From assembly GCF_002252505.1 (NCBI RefSeq), contig NZ_NNRL01000166.1, positions 1 through 64,000 on the forward strand: 64,000 nt of DNA, written 5' to 3'. This document shows positions 1 to 8,186 of this stretch, one piece after another (the stretch's first letter is position 1; the number at the start of each line of letters is the position of its first letter). The DNA comes from Brucella grignonensis. Lineage in GTDB: Bacteria; Pseudomonadota; Alphaproteobacteria; Rhizobiales; Rhizobiaceae. Made by a program: the position numbers and the translations under genes. The notes beneath the pieces are model-generated. The model searched no databases. It was not told the DNA's origin and saw only the letters and a list, made by a program, of their open reading frames with translations.

Positions 1-63
1 AACTCAACTCCTACATGGTTTCATGTGATAACTCACCAGAGATGAAAACTTTGCGACAGAGCC
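1..63 (-). mobile_element. IS6-family element, tnp-proximal end (partial, runs off left edge)
   Basis: The first 63 bases are an exact reverse complement of the start of the IS element at 5388, ending in the IS6-type terminal repeat GGCTCTGTCGCAAAGTTTT read on the minus strand. The transposase would lie to the left of the window, reading leftward. It has inserted into a short-chain dehydrogenase gene. Confidence 0.85.
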
Positions 64-158
64 CAGGCCACTGCACTTGCGAAGAGCTCGGCGGCTGATC
101 GGCCGATGCCTTGTGCAGCAGCCGTGACGATAGCAGTCTTTCCGGCAAGGACTCTCAT
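33..158 (-). pseudogene. Short-chain dehydrogenase (SDR), N-terminal fragment truncated by IS
   Basis: An ATG at 158 follows a good ribosome site (GAGGGAG, 7 bases upstream). The translation opens with KTAIVTAAAQGIGR, the beta1-turn-alpha1 nucleotide-binding start of classical SDRs (TGxxxGIG with the first Gly replaced by Ala). Only about 32 SDR codons remain before the sequence enters the IS end at 63. The frame then reads 10 IS-encoded codons to a stop at 33. The fragment lies downstream of the MFS gene on the same strand, so it was probably the last gene of the catabolic operon. A functional enzyme is not expected. Confidence 0.8.
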
Positions 159-273
159 AGAAACTCCCTCTAACAGTCTGTTTCAACTTTTGATTAAGGC
201 GATACTTTGGAGAAGTCCTGAGCTGGGCCGATACGGCTAGCAACCCAAGGCACTCCGGATAGAAAGGCGGCTT

Positions 274-1596
274 TTATTCAGCTTGGCGCTCGTACGACCG
301 TGACCGGATGGCGAGAACCGCAATCATAGTGATGGCGCAACAGGCCATTAGATAAGCCGCAACCCAAGTCGGTGCACCTCCGCCCGCGCTTACCAGCGCG
401 GAGGCTATAAACGGTGTAGGTCCGGCGATCAGGAGCGCGTTCATCTCTCGAACCATAGCCAGTCCTGAGAACCGATATCGGGTCGGGAAAAGGTTCGCGA
501 GAAACGCCCCCTGGGAGCTGGCCAAACCACTGAACCCAAGCCCATAGCCGATGCTCATCGCGATGCTGGCAGTTACGACATTTTTCGTGTCGAGCAAAGC
601 AAAGAGGGCGAACGCGTAGACAAAGACAAACGCTGCTCCAAAGATGTAGACGCGGGCTTGCCCAATTCGATCAGCAATTGCGCCTGCTATTGGTGTCATT
701 ACGATACCAACGCATGTGCCGATTGTAGCCGCTGTCAAAGCGTCGGTACGCGTCATTCCCAGCGTATTCGTCATGTAGCTTAGGCAGAAGGCACTAAGGA
801 TGTAGGCATTTGCATTGTGCCCTGTTACCGACAGAAATCCGAAGACGACTTCCTTGGGGCTCTTTCGCAAGAGCTCACCAAGAGGCACAGTCGCTTCCTT
901 CTTCTTTTCCTCGGCTTTCTCCATGGCCGCTACATACTCTGGTGTCTCGTCCAAGCTTCGACGGATGTAGAGCGCGACGATGAGAAGGACTGCCGAAAGC
1001 AGGAAGGGAACCCGCCATGCCCACGAGAACAACGTCTCCTCTGGCAAGTATGAGACCACCAAGAAGAGCATGGTTGCCATCATGATTCCTGCCACCGTAG
1101 CGGCAGCAAGAAACGAGGTGTAGTATGCTTTCCTCTCCGGCGGGACATATTCAGACACCAGCGTCAAGGCACCCGCGTATTCAGCGCCAGCCCCGAAACC
1201 CTGAAGAACCCGGCATAATACAAGCAGGATTGGGGCAAGGAGCCCCACATGCTCGTATGTTGGCAGGAGCCCCATTCCGATAGTTGAAAGTCCCATCAGG
1301 ACAATCGTTAAAATCAGCGCAGGTTTGCGTCCGAACCTATCTCCGAAATGCGCGATCAACACACCGCCGATGGGTCTGCTGAAGTAGCCGACGGCGAAGG
1401 TTGCAAAAGCAGCCAAGATGCCTGCTGACGGGGAAAATTGAGGAAAAAAGAGCTTGCTTATCACCAGTCCGGACGCAGCTCCGTAGAGCGCGTAGTCGAA
1501 CCATTCGATTACTGTTCCAATCGTTGCGGCTGTAACTGCTCGTCGTATGCTTTTCGGATCTCTTGAGGCGCTTGCGCCTATCGCTGTTGAATGCAT
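274..1596 (-). CDS. MFS transporter, metabolite:H+ symporter (MHS) family
   Basis: A 440-residue inner-membrane protein with about 12 hydrophobic segments. The N-terminal GTVIEWFDYALYG stretch (around residues 27-39) and the DRFGRKPAL loop between helices 2 and 3 are hallmarks of the MHS subgroup (ProP, KgtP, ShiA), which imports organic acids and osmolytes with protons. The start has a strong GGAGGAG site. It lies 30 bases after the Ldh2-type dehydrogenase in the same operon. By context it should import the organic acid that the RraA, enolase-superfamily and dehydrogenase enzymes degrade. The exact substrate cannot be read from the sequence. Confidence 0.85.
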   Translation of the reverse strand: MHSTAIGASASRDPKSIRRAVTAATIGTVIEWFDYALYGAASGLVISKLFFPQFSPSAGILAAFATFAVGYFSRPIGGVLIAHFGDRFGRKPALILTIVLMGLSTIGMGLLPTYEHVGLLAPILLVLCRVLQGFGAGAEYAGALTLVSEYVPPERKAYYTSFLAAATVAGIMMATMLFLVVSYLPEETLFSWAWRVPFLLSAVLLIVALYIRRSLDETPEYVAAMEKAEEKKKEATVPLGELLRKSPKEVVFGFLSVTGHNANAYILSAFCLSYMTNTLGMTRTDALTAATIGTCVGIVMTPIAGAIADRIGQARVYIFGAAFVFVYAFALFALLDTKNVVTASIAMSIGYGLGFSGLASSQGAFLANLFPTRYRFSGLAMVREMNALLIAGPTPFIASALVSAGGGAPTWVAAYLMACCAITMIAVLAIRSRSYERQAE

Positions 1597-1626
1597 TTGT
1601 TCTCCTCCACCTTAGTTACTCCTCCG

Positions 1627-2682
1627 TCAGAGCGCCGTTGGCGCTCTCAATCCGTGTGCCTCGGCAAGAGATGCCAGTCGCTGAACCACGTCAGGGGGCA
1701 ATACGATTCCTTGGTGCTCCTGCCGCCTCAGGTTCCGGAGAGACGCTGCGCCTGGTAGAGACACTTCGCCGAAGCCGGGGCGAGGTTTTGCGCTTTGACA
1801 AAGTTCAACCAAAGCCTGTGACTGCTGCACGAATGCCGATGAACCGCCGAAAGCACCTGGATCGAAGACCATGACGAGCACGGACGCTCCCCACCCCTCA
1901 TGAGTCTCTGCACGGCCATGTCCGCTCAGGCAGCCTGTGAGAAGTTCCACGATCAGGCCGAGAGCATATCCTTTATGGCCGGCCTCCAGTCCACCAAGCG
2001 GCAGAATAGAGCCGGGCGGGGTCGCCGAAATAACGCTCGCATCGGATGTAAGCAGCCCGTCGCTGTTGAGAAAACTGGGGCTCGGCGTGTCTTTGCCGGA
2101 TCGCGCGTAGGCTAGCGCTGCACTGTTGGTGAGCATCGCCGTGGACATGTCAATCAGTATAGGGTCGCCCTTTGTGGGTGCTCCGAATGCAATCGGATTG
2201 GAAGTCAGGACGGGCGTACATCCACCGTACGGCGCCACGCTGCTATGACTTGGATCAGTCAAGCAAATTAGAATTGCGAGACCCGATTCCAGCGGTTCCG
2301 CAAGATATGCTCCTAGGCAGGCAGTATGGTGACTTCGTCGCAGGGAAACCGCACCCAAGCCAAAACTCTTTGCCCGACGAACTGCTTCCTTTACCGCCTT
2401 CGTCATCAGCCATGGACCCGGCAGCCGTTGTCCATCCCAAGTGGTGCACGCTCCCATGTCGCTGATCACCAGCGGGTCACCTGCCGTGTTCATTCCGCCA
2501 ATGATGATTTGATCAACATAAGCTGGAAGGAGGGCGATGCCGTGAGTGGACTTTCCAAGGAGATCGCCCTTGACAAGAACCCTTGCCACGGTCGCCGCCC
2601 GGTCTTCAGAAAGCCCGACCGCCACCATTGCTGAAGTGGCGAAGGCGATGAGCTCGCCGCCGTCAAATGTTTCACTAACCAT
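1627..2682 (-). CDS. Ldh2/malate-L-lactate dehydrogenase family oxidoreductase
   Basis: A 351-residue protein of the Ldh2/MdhB/YiaK fold, NAD(P)-dependent enzymes that oxidise 2-hydroxy acids or reduce 2-oxo acids and imines. Family features seen are the early STHG motif (THGIALLPAYV, near residue 46), the RRSHHTACLGAY segment carrying the catalytic His, TSNPIAFGAPT, and GHKGYALGLIVELLTG near residue 235. Length is typical. It sits 22 bases after the enolase-superfamily gene and 30 bases before the MFS gene. The likely job is oxidation of a hydroxy acid, or reduction of the dehydration product, inside this pathway. Confidence 0.85.
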   Translation of the reverse strand: MVSETFDGGELIAFATSAMVAVGLSEDRAATVARVLVKGDLLGKSTHGIALLPAYVDQIIIGGMNTAGDPLVISDMGACTTWDGQRLPGPWLMTKAVKEAVRRAKSFGLGAVSLRRSHHTACLGAYLAEPLESGLAILICLTDPSHSSVAPYGGCTPVLTSNPIAFGAPTKGDPILIDMSTAMLTNSAALAYARSGKDTPSPSFLNSDGLLTSDASVISATPPGSILPLGGLEAGHKGYALGLIVELLTGCLSGHGRAETHEGWGASVLVMVFDPGAFGGSSAFVQQSQALVELCQSAKPRPGFGEVSLPGAASLRNLRRQEHQGIVLPPDVVQRLASLAEAHGLRAPTAL

Positions 2683-2704
2683 GATAAAGTTCCGATTTGA
2701 CGCG

Positions 2705-3817
2705 TCAGACGCGGGCGAAAGTCGCGTTTTCGATTAGGTTCCAGTCCAGATCCACACCCAGCCCGGGCGCTTCCGGGAGGACAGCCATACCGTCCTGAAA
2801 AACGATTGGCTCTGCCAAGCCAAAGTCGAAATCTTTTCGGGGGCTGAGCAGTTCGAAGAAACTACAGTTTCTGATTGCTGCACAAATATGTAAGTTGACC
2901 AAGTCTAGCGGCTGGAAAATAGCCGAATGTACCTCGCAGTTAGCGTTGAAGCTTTCAGCCAAGTGGGCGGTTTTCAGCGTGCCTGTAACTCCTCCCGTCC
3001 AGCTCACGTCAGCACGAACGGCATCAACAACCTTGGTTGAGATGCATTCCGCGACACTGTAAGGGTGCTTGCCAAGCACTTCCGTTCCAATCACCGGGAT
3101 GTCGAGAATTCGTGTCAATTCCCGCAATGATGAGAAGTTCTCGTCCTGAATTGGCTCCTCCAGCCACAGATAGCCAAGGCGCTCTAATCCACGTCCGTAC
3201 CGAACTGCCTCAGGTAGTGTCATAAAGGCGACTGGATCGCTCATAAGAGGAAAGTGTGGACCCACCGCCTCTCTAACCGCCGCGTGAATTTCGATGTCCT
3301 CATCCACCGACTTCCCCGGAGGGTGTAGTTTGTATCCCTTCAGACCTGCGTTTTTCGTCTCCAGTGCTTCAGCGACATACTGTTCCGCAGAGTTGAAAAA
3401 CATGGAGCTGTAGTAGGCCGGCACCTCGTTTCTGTAGCTTCCGATGTATTTGTGCAGCGGTTGACGAGCAGCAGTAGCGCCGAGCAGCCATAGGCACGCG
3501 TCTGCAGGTCCATACGAATAAATTGGTAGGTGGTTCCAGAAGCGGTCGTTCTTACGGAAATCGTGCCAGAGGGCTTCGCGATCCAAAGCTTCCCGCCCCA
3601 CAAGAAGCGGCCTAAGCCCCGCCGCCGCAAGCTCGCCGGAGCCTCTGGCAGAGCGACCTGCAAATGCGAACATCGAGGCGGTCATTCCGTCGTCGGTTTC
3701 CAGCGTGTAGACCAGAAACTCAAGACCATTTTGGTCTCCGCTGTCCTTCAGGGCATCTCCGGAAATCTTTGTTTGATCGTGTCGGCAGCAGCGAATCTCA
3801 AAATTCGTAATAATCAT
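2705..3817 (-). CDS. Enolase-superfamily enzyme (mandelate racemase/muconate lactonizing type)
   Basis: 370 residues. The barrel shows GYKLH (the K-x-K/H position at the end of strand 2), the metal ligands in MSDPV, LEEPI and GTEVLG, and later ADVSWTGG and CEVHSA, the Asp/His pair expected of the mandelate racemase subgroup. Members abstract the proton alpha to a carboxylate and usually dehydrate sugar acids or racemise hydroxy acids. It starts 2 bases after the RraA-like gene stop, so the two are translationally coupled. The product is likely a 2-keto-3-deoxy acid for the aldolase-like neighbour. The first K of the KxK motif reads K-L-H, so assignment to one subgroup is tentative. Confidence 0.8.
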   Translation of the reverse strand: MIITNFEIRCCRHDQTKISGDALKDSGDQNGLEFLVYTLETDDGMTASMFAFAGRSARGSGELAAAGLRPLLVGREALDREALWHDFRKNDRFWNHLPIYSYGPADACLWLLGATAARQPLHKYIGSYRNEVPAYYSSMFFNSAEQYVAEALETKNAGLKGYKLHPPGKSVDEDIEIHAAVREAVGPHFPLMSDPVAFMTLPEAVRYGRGLERLGYLWLEEPIQDENFSSLRELTRILDIPVIGTEVLGKHPYSVAECISTKVVDAVRADVSWTGGVTGTLKTAHLAESFNANCEVHSAIFQPLDLVNLHICAAIRNCSFFELLSPRKDFDFGLAEPIVFQDGMAVLPEAPGLGVDLDWNLIENATFARV

Positions 3818-3819
3818 GA

Positions 3820-4470
3820 TCAGAATTTTCCGAAGGTTAGATAGGCTTCCTGCGGATCCATGCCGTCAATAATCGCCTTTCGAACTTTGCTCTCGGTATT
3901 CATGGCTACCACAGCTTCAGCAGCAACCGAGGCGGCGATTTCAGCTGGGATACAAACCAAGCCATCTTGGTCGCCGAGGAGATAGTCTCCGGACGCGATT
4001 GTGACGTCGCCGATCTTTATCGTCACGTCGGTATTTTGTGGGATCCAGTATCCGACCACATCGCGTGGAGTGTGCTTTCGTCGCCAGCACTGAAAACCGA
4101 TATCGGTGATAAAGTTCACATCACGGATATTGCCGTCGACTACGCAACCTAGCACTCCCTTTCTTTGAAGGGTCTCGGCCGAAAGCTCGCCCATATGGGC
4201 GACTACATGATCGTTTGGTTGGGACACCCATATATGTCCTGGTTTCGCTTTCGAGAGCAATCCTGTCCACTCGACCAACGTTTGATGCGGATCTGCCGCT
4301 TGGTCGACGCGACCTTCAATAGTGAACGCTGGTCCACATATGATTTGGTTGAGGAGGAGGGGCGTTATCTCAGCAGGGAATGTGAAGTCTCGGTGACCTG
4401 ACGCTCGCATTACGTCATGAACCACCCCCGTATAGCAAGTGAGCAGCTTCTCGCGAATAACATCAACCAA
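3820..4470 (-). CDS. RraA-like protein / 4-hydroxy-2-oxoacid aldolase-type lyase
   Basis: 216 residues of the RraA-like fold. The conserved glycine-rich area and the GNIRD motif near residue 138 (the Arg and Asp that bind the substrate carboxylate and the divalent metal in HMG/CHA aldolases) are present, so a metal-dependent pyruvate aldolase or oxaloacetate decarboxylase activity is more likely than RNase E inhibition. The start is a TTG at 4470, supported by a GGGAGGA site about 6 bases upstream. No ATG or GTG is available there. First gene of the minus-strand operon, divergent from the IclR regulator. Confidence 0.8.
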   Translation of the reverse strand: MVDVIREKLLTCYTGVVHDVMRASGHRDFTFPAEITPLLLNQIICGPAFTIEGRVDQAADPHQTLVEWTGLLSKAKPGHIWVSQPNDHVVAHMGELSAETLQRKGVLGCVVDGNIRDVNFITDIGFQCWRRKHTPRDVVGYWIPQNTDVTIKIGDVTIASGDYLLGDQDGLVCIPAEIAASVAAEAVVAMNTESKVRKAIIDGMDPQEAYLTFGKF

Positions 4471-4573
4471 ACCACATCCTCCCGTTGTCGTGTATGAACT
4501 TTGAATTTATATATGGATTTGACCGCTGTCAACGTCCACGCTATTTGCTGGTGTCGGTCGGAGTCACATCGTT

Positions 4574-4601
4574 ATGGAAAGTTCACAATGGAAAGTTCAC
4601 A
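4574..4601 (+). repeat. 14-bp tandem duplication spanning the iclR start codon
   Basis: ATGGAAAGTTCACA occurs twice without a gap, at 4574-4587 and 4588-4601. Only the second ATG is in frame with the regulator. A CGGAG sequence at 4559-4563 is 10 bases upstream of the first ATG but 24 bases upstream of the second. Confidence 0.9.
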
Positions 4602-5361
4602 GCCAAGTCGTTATCATGCTCCTGCATTGGAGAAGGGTCTGGATATACTTGAATTGTTGGCTCGGTCCGATGAAAGCCTGTCCAGACTCGAAATCGCTCA
4701 GAGTTTAGGGCGTACACCGAGCGAGACATATCGGATGCTTACTACTCTTGTTCAGCGCGGATATGTTCTCAAAGATATCAAGGGAGACGGATATCAGCTG
4801 AGTTTGACTCTATTCGCTCTCGCACACAGTCATCCGCCACTGAACCGACTGATCAGTCGTGCTCAGCCTCTCATGAGGAGCCTTGCCCAGGAAATTCAGC
4901 AGTCCTGCCATTTGTGCATTGAAGAGAATGGCCAAATCGTCGTCGTCGCTTCCGTTCAATCTCCTGGTTATTGGGGAATCGCGCTTCGTCCCGGTTCCAT
5001 TCTCGGCCTCTACAATACCGGAAGCGGGCACATTCTCGCAGCCTTCCGAAGTAGAACGGAGTTGGATCAGCTTATATCCTCCCACCAACTTGTCGACGGT
5101 GAGATGCCGACAGTACGAGAGGAGTTCGACGACACGCTGGATCGTGTTAGATCGGCGGGCTATGAACAGGTGCCGAGCAGAACTGCAGTCGGAGTAACCA
5201 ATATTGGATACCCGGTGTTTGGTCCTAATCGCACCGCAGTCGCAGCACTTATGTGTCCTTACTTGGAACGGATCGATGCGCACACATCACCGGGTGTAGA
5301 ATTCGTTCGCTCGAAGATGGCCGAATTAGCCGGAAGCCTTTCTCTGGACGCTCGTATTTGA
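4588..5361 (+). CDS. IclR-family transcriptional regulator
   Basis: 257 residues from the ATG at 4588. An N-terminal winged helix (ALEKGLDILELLARSDESLS, then the recognition helix around RTPSETYRML) is followed by the IclR effector domain (CHLCIEENGQIVVVAS, LYNTGSGHILAA). It is divergent from the catabolic operon and probably controls it in response to the pathway substrate. The start region is unusual: a 14-base sequence containing the start codon is duplicated in tandem, placing an out-of-frame ATG at 4574 nearer to the best ribosome site. An in-frame TTG at 4501 would add 29 residues not expected for the family. Confidence 0.85.
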   Translation: MESSQPSRYHAPALEKGLDILELLARSDESLSRLEIAQSLGRTPSETYRMLTTLVQRGYVLKDIKGDGYQLSLTLFALAHSHPPLNRLISRAQPLMRSLAQEIQQSCHLCIEENGQIVVVASVQSPGYWGIALRPGSILGLYNTGSGHILAAFRSRTELDQLISSHQLVDGEMPTVREEFDDTLDRVRSAGYEQVPSRTAVGVTNIGYPVFGPNRTAVAALMCPYLERIDAHTSPGVEFVRSKMAELAGSLSLDARI

Positions 5362-5387
5362 GCTGAGACAGTGCAGGGACACTTAAA

Positions 5388-6206
5388 GGCTCTGTCGCAA
5401 AGTTTTCATCTCTGGTGAGTTATCACATGAAACCATGTAGGAGTTGAGTTAGGCAGAAGCGGATGACGGCCAATTTCAAAGGAGCACATTTTCCCAAAAG
5501 CGTCATCCTGCACGCGATCTTCTTTTACGTGCGCTATCCAGTTTCTTATCGTGACCTTCAGGAAACCCTGGCTGAACGCGGCGTATCCGTCGATCATGCA
5601 ACCCTGAACCGGTGGGTCGTTCGTTATTCACCGCAGATCGCCGCGCAGGCTCAACTGCACAAACGGCCCACGGCTCTCGTTCCTGGCGCGTTGACGAGAC
5701 CTATATCAAGGTGAAGGGAAAATGGACGTATCTTTATCGCGCTGTTGACCGCAATGGCCAAACCATTGATTTCCTGTTATCTGGGTGCCGGGATTTGGCT
5801 GCAGCGCGGCGCTTCTTCAAGAAAGCCATTGCAACTAACGGCGCTCCCGAGAGGGTTGTCATTGACAAAAGCGGCGCCAATCTGGCTGGCTTGCAGGCCG
5901 TAAATACGATCCTGAAATTCACCGGAACAGGTGCTATCATTGAAATCCGGCAGATCAAATATCTCAATAATATCCTTGAGCAAGACCACCGCTTTATCAA
6001 ACGGATCACCAAGCCAATGATGGGTTTCAAAGCATTTCATTCCGCTGCAGCCCCACTCGCAGGAATCGAAGTGGCGCATATGATCCGTAAAAAGCAATTC
6101 GCCAACGACAACCGTTCGCCATTCCAGATATTTGCGGAACTCGCAGCATAATTGCGTCCAGAGATAAGGACAATTTCTACCCGGCTCAAAACTTTGCGAC
6201 ACAGCC
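5388..6206 (+). mobile_element. IS6-family insertion sequence, right copy, 819 bp
   Basis: Terminal repeats GGCTCTGTCGCAAAGTTTT at 5388 and GGCTGTGTCGCAAAGTTTT read inward from 6206 are of IS6/IS26/IS6100 type. Between them is a single transposase gene with a frameshift. The right end has cut into a serine resolvase gene. The 8 bases on either side (5380-5387 and 6207-6214) differ, as is common when IS6 elements have mediated deletion or replicative events. Confidence 0.9.
5463..6151 (+). pseudogene. IS6-family DDE transposase, frameshifted
   Basis: The first frame (5463-5714) carries the N-terminal helix-turn-helix part (FKGAHFPKSVILHA, RYPVSYRDLQE). The second frame holds the catalytic core: WRVDETYIKVKG (first Asp), VIDKSGAN (second Asp), and NNILEQDHRFIKR (Glu). 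The two frames meet near 5675-5690, where the sequence has two bases more than the homologous stretch of the copy at 13.9-14.2 kb (PTALV here against TARSWRVDET there). A two-base insertion is the simplest cause. IS6 transposases do not normally use programmed frameshifting, so this copy is probably inactive alone. Confidence 0.85.
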
Positions 6207-6498
6207 ATAGACGCGCACGCCCATTTCGGCCGGCACCATGACCATGAACGTGCTCAATGCCGTCGCCCAATTCGAGCGGGATTTGCTGATCGAGCGGACG
6301 CAATCCGGTCTCAAGCGCGCCAAGTCGGAAGGCAAGACCCTCGGCCGGCCCTTCACCCTCAGCAATGCACAGAAGCAGGGTGTCCGCAACGATCTCGCGA
6401 CGGGCATGAGCGTTTCTGCGATCGCGAAAAAATTCGCGACGAGCCGACAGACCATTATGCGGGTTCGCGACGAGAGTTCACGGTTCGTTCGACCTTAG
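6207..6498 (+). pseudogene. Serine recombinase (resolvase/invertase), C-terminal fragment
   Basis: The frame opens directly at the IS boundary and reads the end of the catalytic domain (TPISAGTMTMNVLNAVAQFERDL, in two parts: the TP-AG turn and the long E helix FERDLLIERTQSGL), then GRPF and a Hin-type helix-turn-helix (SVSAIAKKFATSRQTIMRV). The N-terminal half with the catalytic Ser is gone, removed by the IS6 insertion. It was probably a Tn3-type resolvase or invertase of an older mobile element. Confidence 0.8.
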
Positions 6499-6576
6499 TG
6501 CAGGATTTTGAACAGACCTTGTCCTGGCCCCAATACACTACGCGAACTGGAAAGCTGGAAAGTATCGGTCATCACC

Positions 6577-6693
6577 ATGAACGCCATGCCGCTGATTTCT
6601 GAAGACCGCAGCTATCGCTGGATCGCTCGCGATCTCGCCCTCAGCAAGAACACTGTTGCAGAAATCATTAAAAGAAACCGTGAAAATCCTTAG
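6577..6693 (+). pseudogene. Helix-turn-helix fragment, probably of a second recombinase or transposase
   Basis: A short reading frame ends with SYRWIARDLALSKNTVAEIIKR, a clear helix-turn-helix like those at the C-terminus of serine resolvases or the N-terminus of IS21-type transposases. No catalytic part is present on either side. It sits between the resolvase fragment and an IS6 remnant, so it is a leftover of an older element. The exact family is uncertain. Confidence 0.45.
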
Positions 6694-6730
6694 GGTGTCA
6701 TTTCGCCCTCTTCCGCAAACGACCCCTTAA

Positions 6731-7238
6731 AGGCGAATGGTTTTATCTCTACCGTGCCATCGATAGCAATGGCGATACGGGCGATACGGTTGAGTTTTAC
6801 TTTAGCAAAGATCGTGATTTGAGCGCTGCCAAACGCTTTATCCGCAAGACACTGGCCCGCCACGGCGGGCCAGTGCGCATTACTATTGATGGTAGCCAGA
6901 CCAACAGAACAGCTATTCTACAATGTGATGCAGAGAACCGGCTCAGACAGGCTGGCAAACCCATTGCCATTCGCTCCAGCAAGTATATGAACAATACGAT
7001 TGAGCAGGATCATCGCCGCATCAAACAACGCACACGCTCCATGCTCGGCTTCAAGTCGGATACCACGGCCGGCATCACGCTTCTTGGCATCGAACTCATT
7101 CACATGATGCGTAAACAGCAGGGCGTCTTTGCAGATCAAAAAGCACGCTCCCTCAAACAACAGTTCGAAGCACTCGCTGCATAACTGCGTCCAGACTTAA
7201 GCCGTGCTCCGTGCAAATCAAAATTTTGCAACACAACC
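6731..7238 (+). mobile_element. IS6-family remnant (left end missing)
   Basis: The translation from 6731 (KGEWFYLYRAIDSNGDTGDT) through the frame ending at 7184 gives the catalytic core of a second, distinct IS6-type transposase: ITIDGSQTN (Asp) and NNTIEQDHRRIKQR (Glu). The first Asp region and N-terminus are missing. A six-base GGCGAT repeat lies in the loop near 6771-6786. The right terminal repeat reads GGTTGTGTTGCAAAATTTTG inward from 7238. This copy lacks a left end and is dead. Confidence 0.75.
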
Positions 7239-7373
7239 GGTTGGGGCTACCGTGCGAATATTACATTCCTGTTCCCCAAATAGTCACAGCATCATCCACC
7301 GAATTTTCCAATATGTACTTCTGGATCTACAATCGAAGTTGTATCTTTGAACCAAGCTTTCTGGAGGAAGACA

Positions 7374-8186
7374 ATGGATCTGGAAGTTTCGAACAAGCGC
7401 CATTCGGAACAGACCTCTGGCGAGATGGTCTGGATACCAAGCGGGACTTTTGTGATGGGGTCGGATGATCACTATCCGGAAGAAGCACCAAAGCATCCAG
7501 TAAAAGTGGACGGCTTCTGGATCAGTGAGACACCTGTCACCAACAGGCAGTTCGCGCGTTTCGTCGAGGCGACTGGTCACGTGACGTTCGCGGAAAAAAC
7601 ACCTGATGCAAAGGATTATCCTGGTGCTCTTCCCGAAATGCTGCGGGCAGGTTCTCTTGTCTTCACTCCACCCAAGAAAGTAACAAGTCGGGACATCAGT
7701 CAATGGTGGAAGTTCAAATTTGGGGCAAGCTGGCGCAGACCTTTGGGTGGGTTGAGCGATGTTCGCGGAAAGCTCGACCACCCTGTGGTTCATGTTGCTT
7801 ATTGTGATGCGCGCGCTTATGCCGACTGGGCAGGGCTTGATTTGCCGACCGAGGCAGAATTCGAATTTGCCGCAAGAGGTGGTCTTGAAGACAAGGAATT
7901 TGCGTGGGGCGACGAATTGATGCCCGGCGGAGAGCCGATGGCGAACACCTGGCAAGGCATATTCCCGGTCAAAAGTACAAAGCCAGCAGGGCATGAGCGG
8001 ACCTCGCCCGTCCGGTCATTTCCTGCAAATGGGTATGGCCTTTACGACATGATTGGCAACGTGTGGGAATGGACGAGCGACTATTGGACAGATGAGCATT
8101 CTGAGCCCGCCGCCCGCTACGCTGAGGCAGAAGACACTTCAACGAGCCATGTGGGTTTCCGCTGCATAAAGCGATCATCAAGCTAA
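7374..8186 (+). CDS. SUMF1/formylglycine-generating-enzyme-like protein lacking the catalytic-cysteine segment
   Basis: 270 residues from the ATG at 7374, which has a GGAGGA site 7 bases upstream. The FGE-sulfatase fold is clear: MVWIPSGTFVMGSD near the start, VDGFWISETPVTNRQFARFV, PVVHVAYCDARAYADWAGLDLPTEAEFEFAARGG, and NGYGLYDMIGNVWEWTSD. In bacterial relatives the NVWEWT part is followed by about 45-50 residues that include GGSxLC-x4-YCxRYRPAAR with the two copper-binding cysteines. Here TDEHSE joins directly to PAARYAEAEDTSTSHVGFRC, so that segment is missing in frame. It cannot act as a copper-dependent formylglycine synthase. A non-catalytic role or decay is possible. Confidence 0.75.
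   Translation: MDLEVSNKRHSEQTSGEMVWIPSGTFVMGSDDHYPEEAPKHPVKVDGFWISETPVTNRQFARFVEATGHVTFAEKTPDAKDYPGALPEMLRAGSLVFTPPKKVTSRDISQWWKFKFGASWRRPLGGLSDVRGKLDHPVVHVAYCDARAYADWAGLDLPTEAEFEFAARGGLEDKEFAWGDELMPGGEPMANTWQGIFPVKSTKPAGHERTSPVRSFPANGYGLYDMIGNVWEWTSDYWTDEHSEPAARYAEAEDTSTSHVGFRCIKRSSS

Larger units (their letters stand above)
1..6206. mobile_element. Composite (pseudo-compound) transposon bounded by inverted IS6-family copies
   Basis: Two IS6-family copies of the same type lie in inverted orientation with their transposase-start ends facing inward (outer base of the left copy at 63, right copy at 5388-6206). They enclose a catabolic operon with its own regulator. IS6 elements move replicatively and form such structures through cointegrates. 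The 8 bases at 64-71 and 5380-5387 do not match in either orientation, so no shared target duplication is visible. Whether the cargo moves as a unit is inference. Confidence 0.65.

Noticed and set aside
64-5387. Target-site duplication flanking the composite element cargo
   Set aside because: The 8-base flanks at 64-71 and 5380-5387 do not match in direct or inverted form.
5612-5714. Possible programmed frameshift in the IS6 transposase
   Set aside because: No slippery heptamer with a following structure is evident, the shift needs two extra bases, and the family normally uses a single frame.
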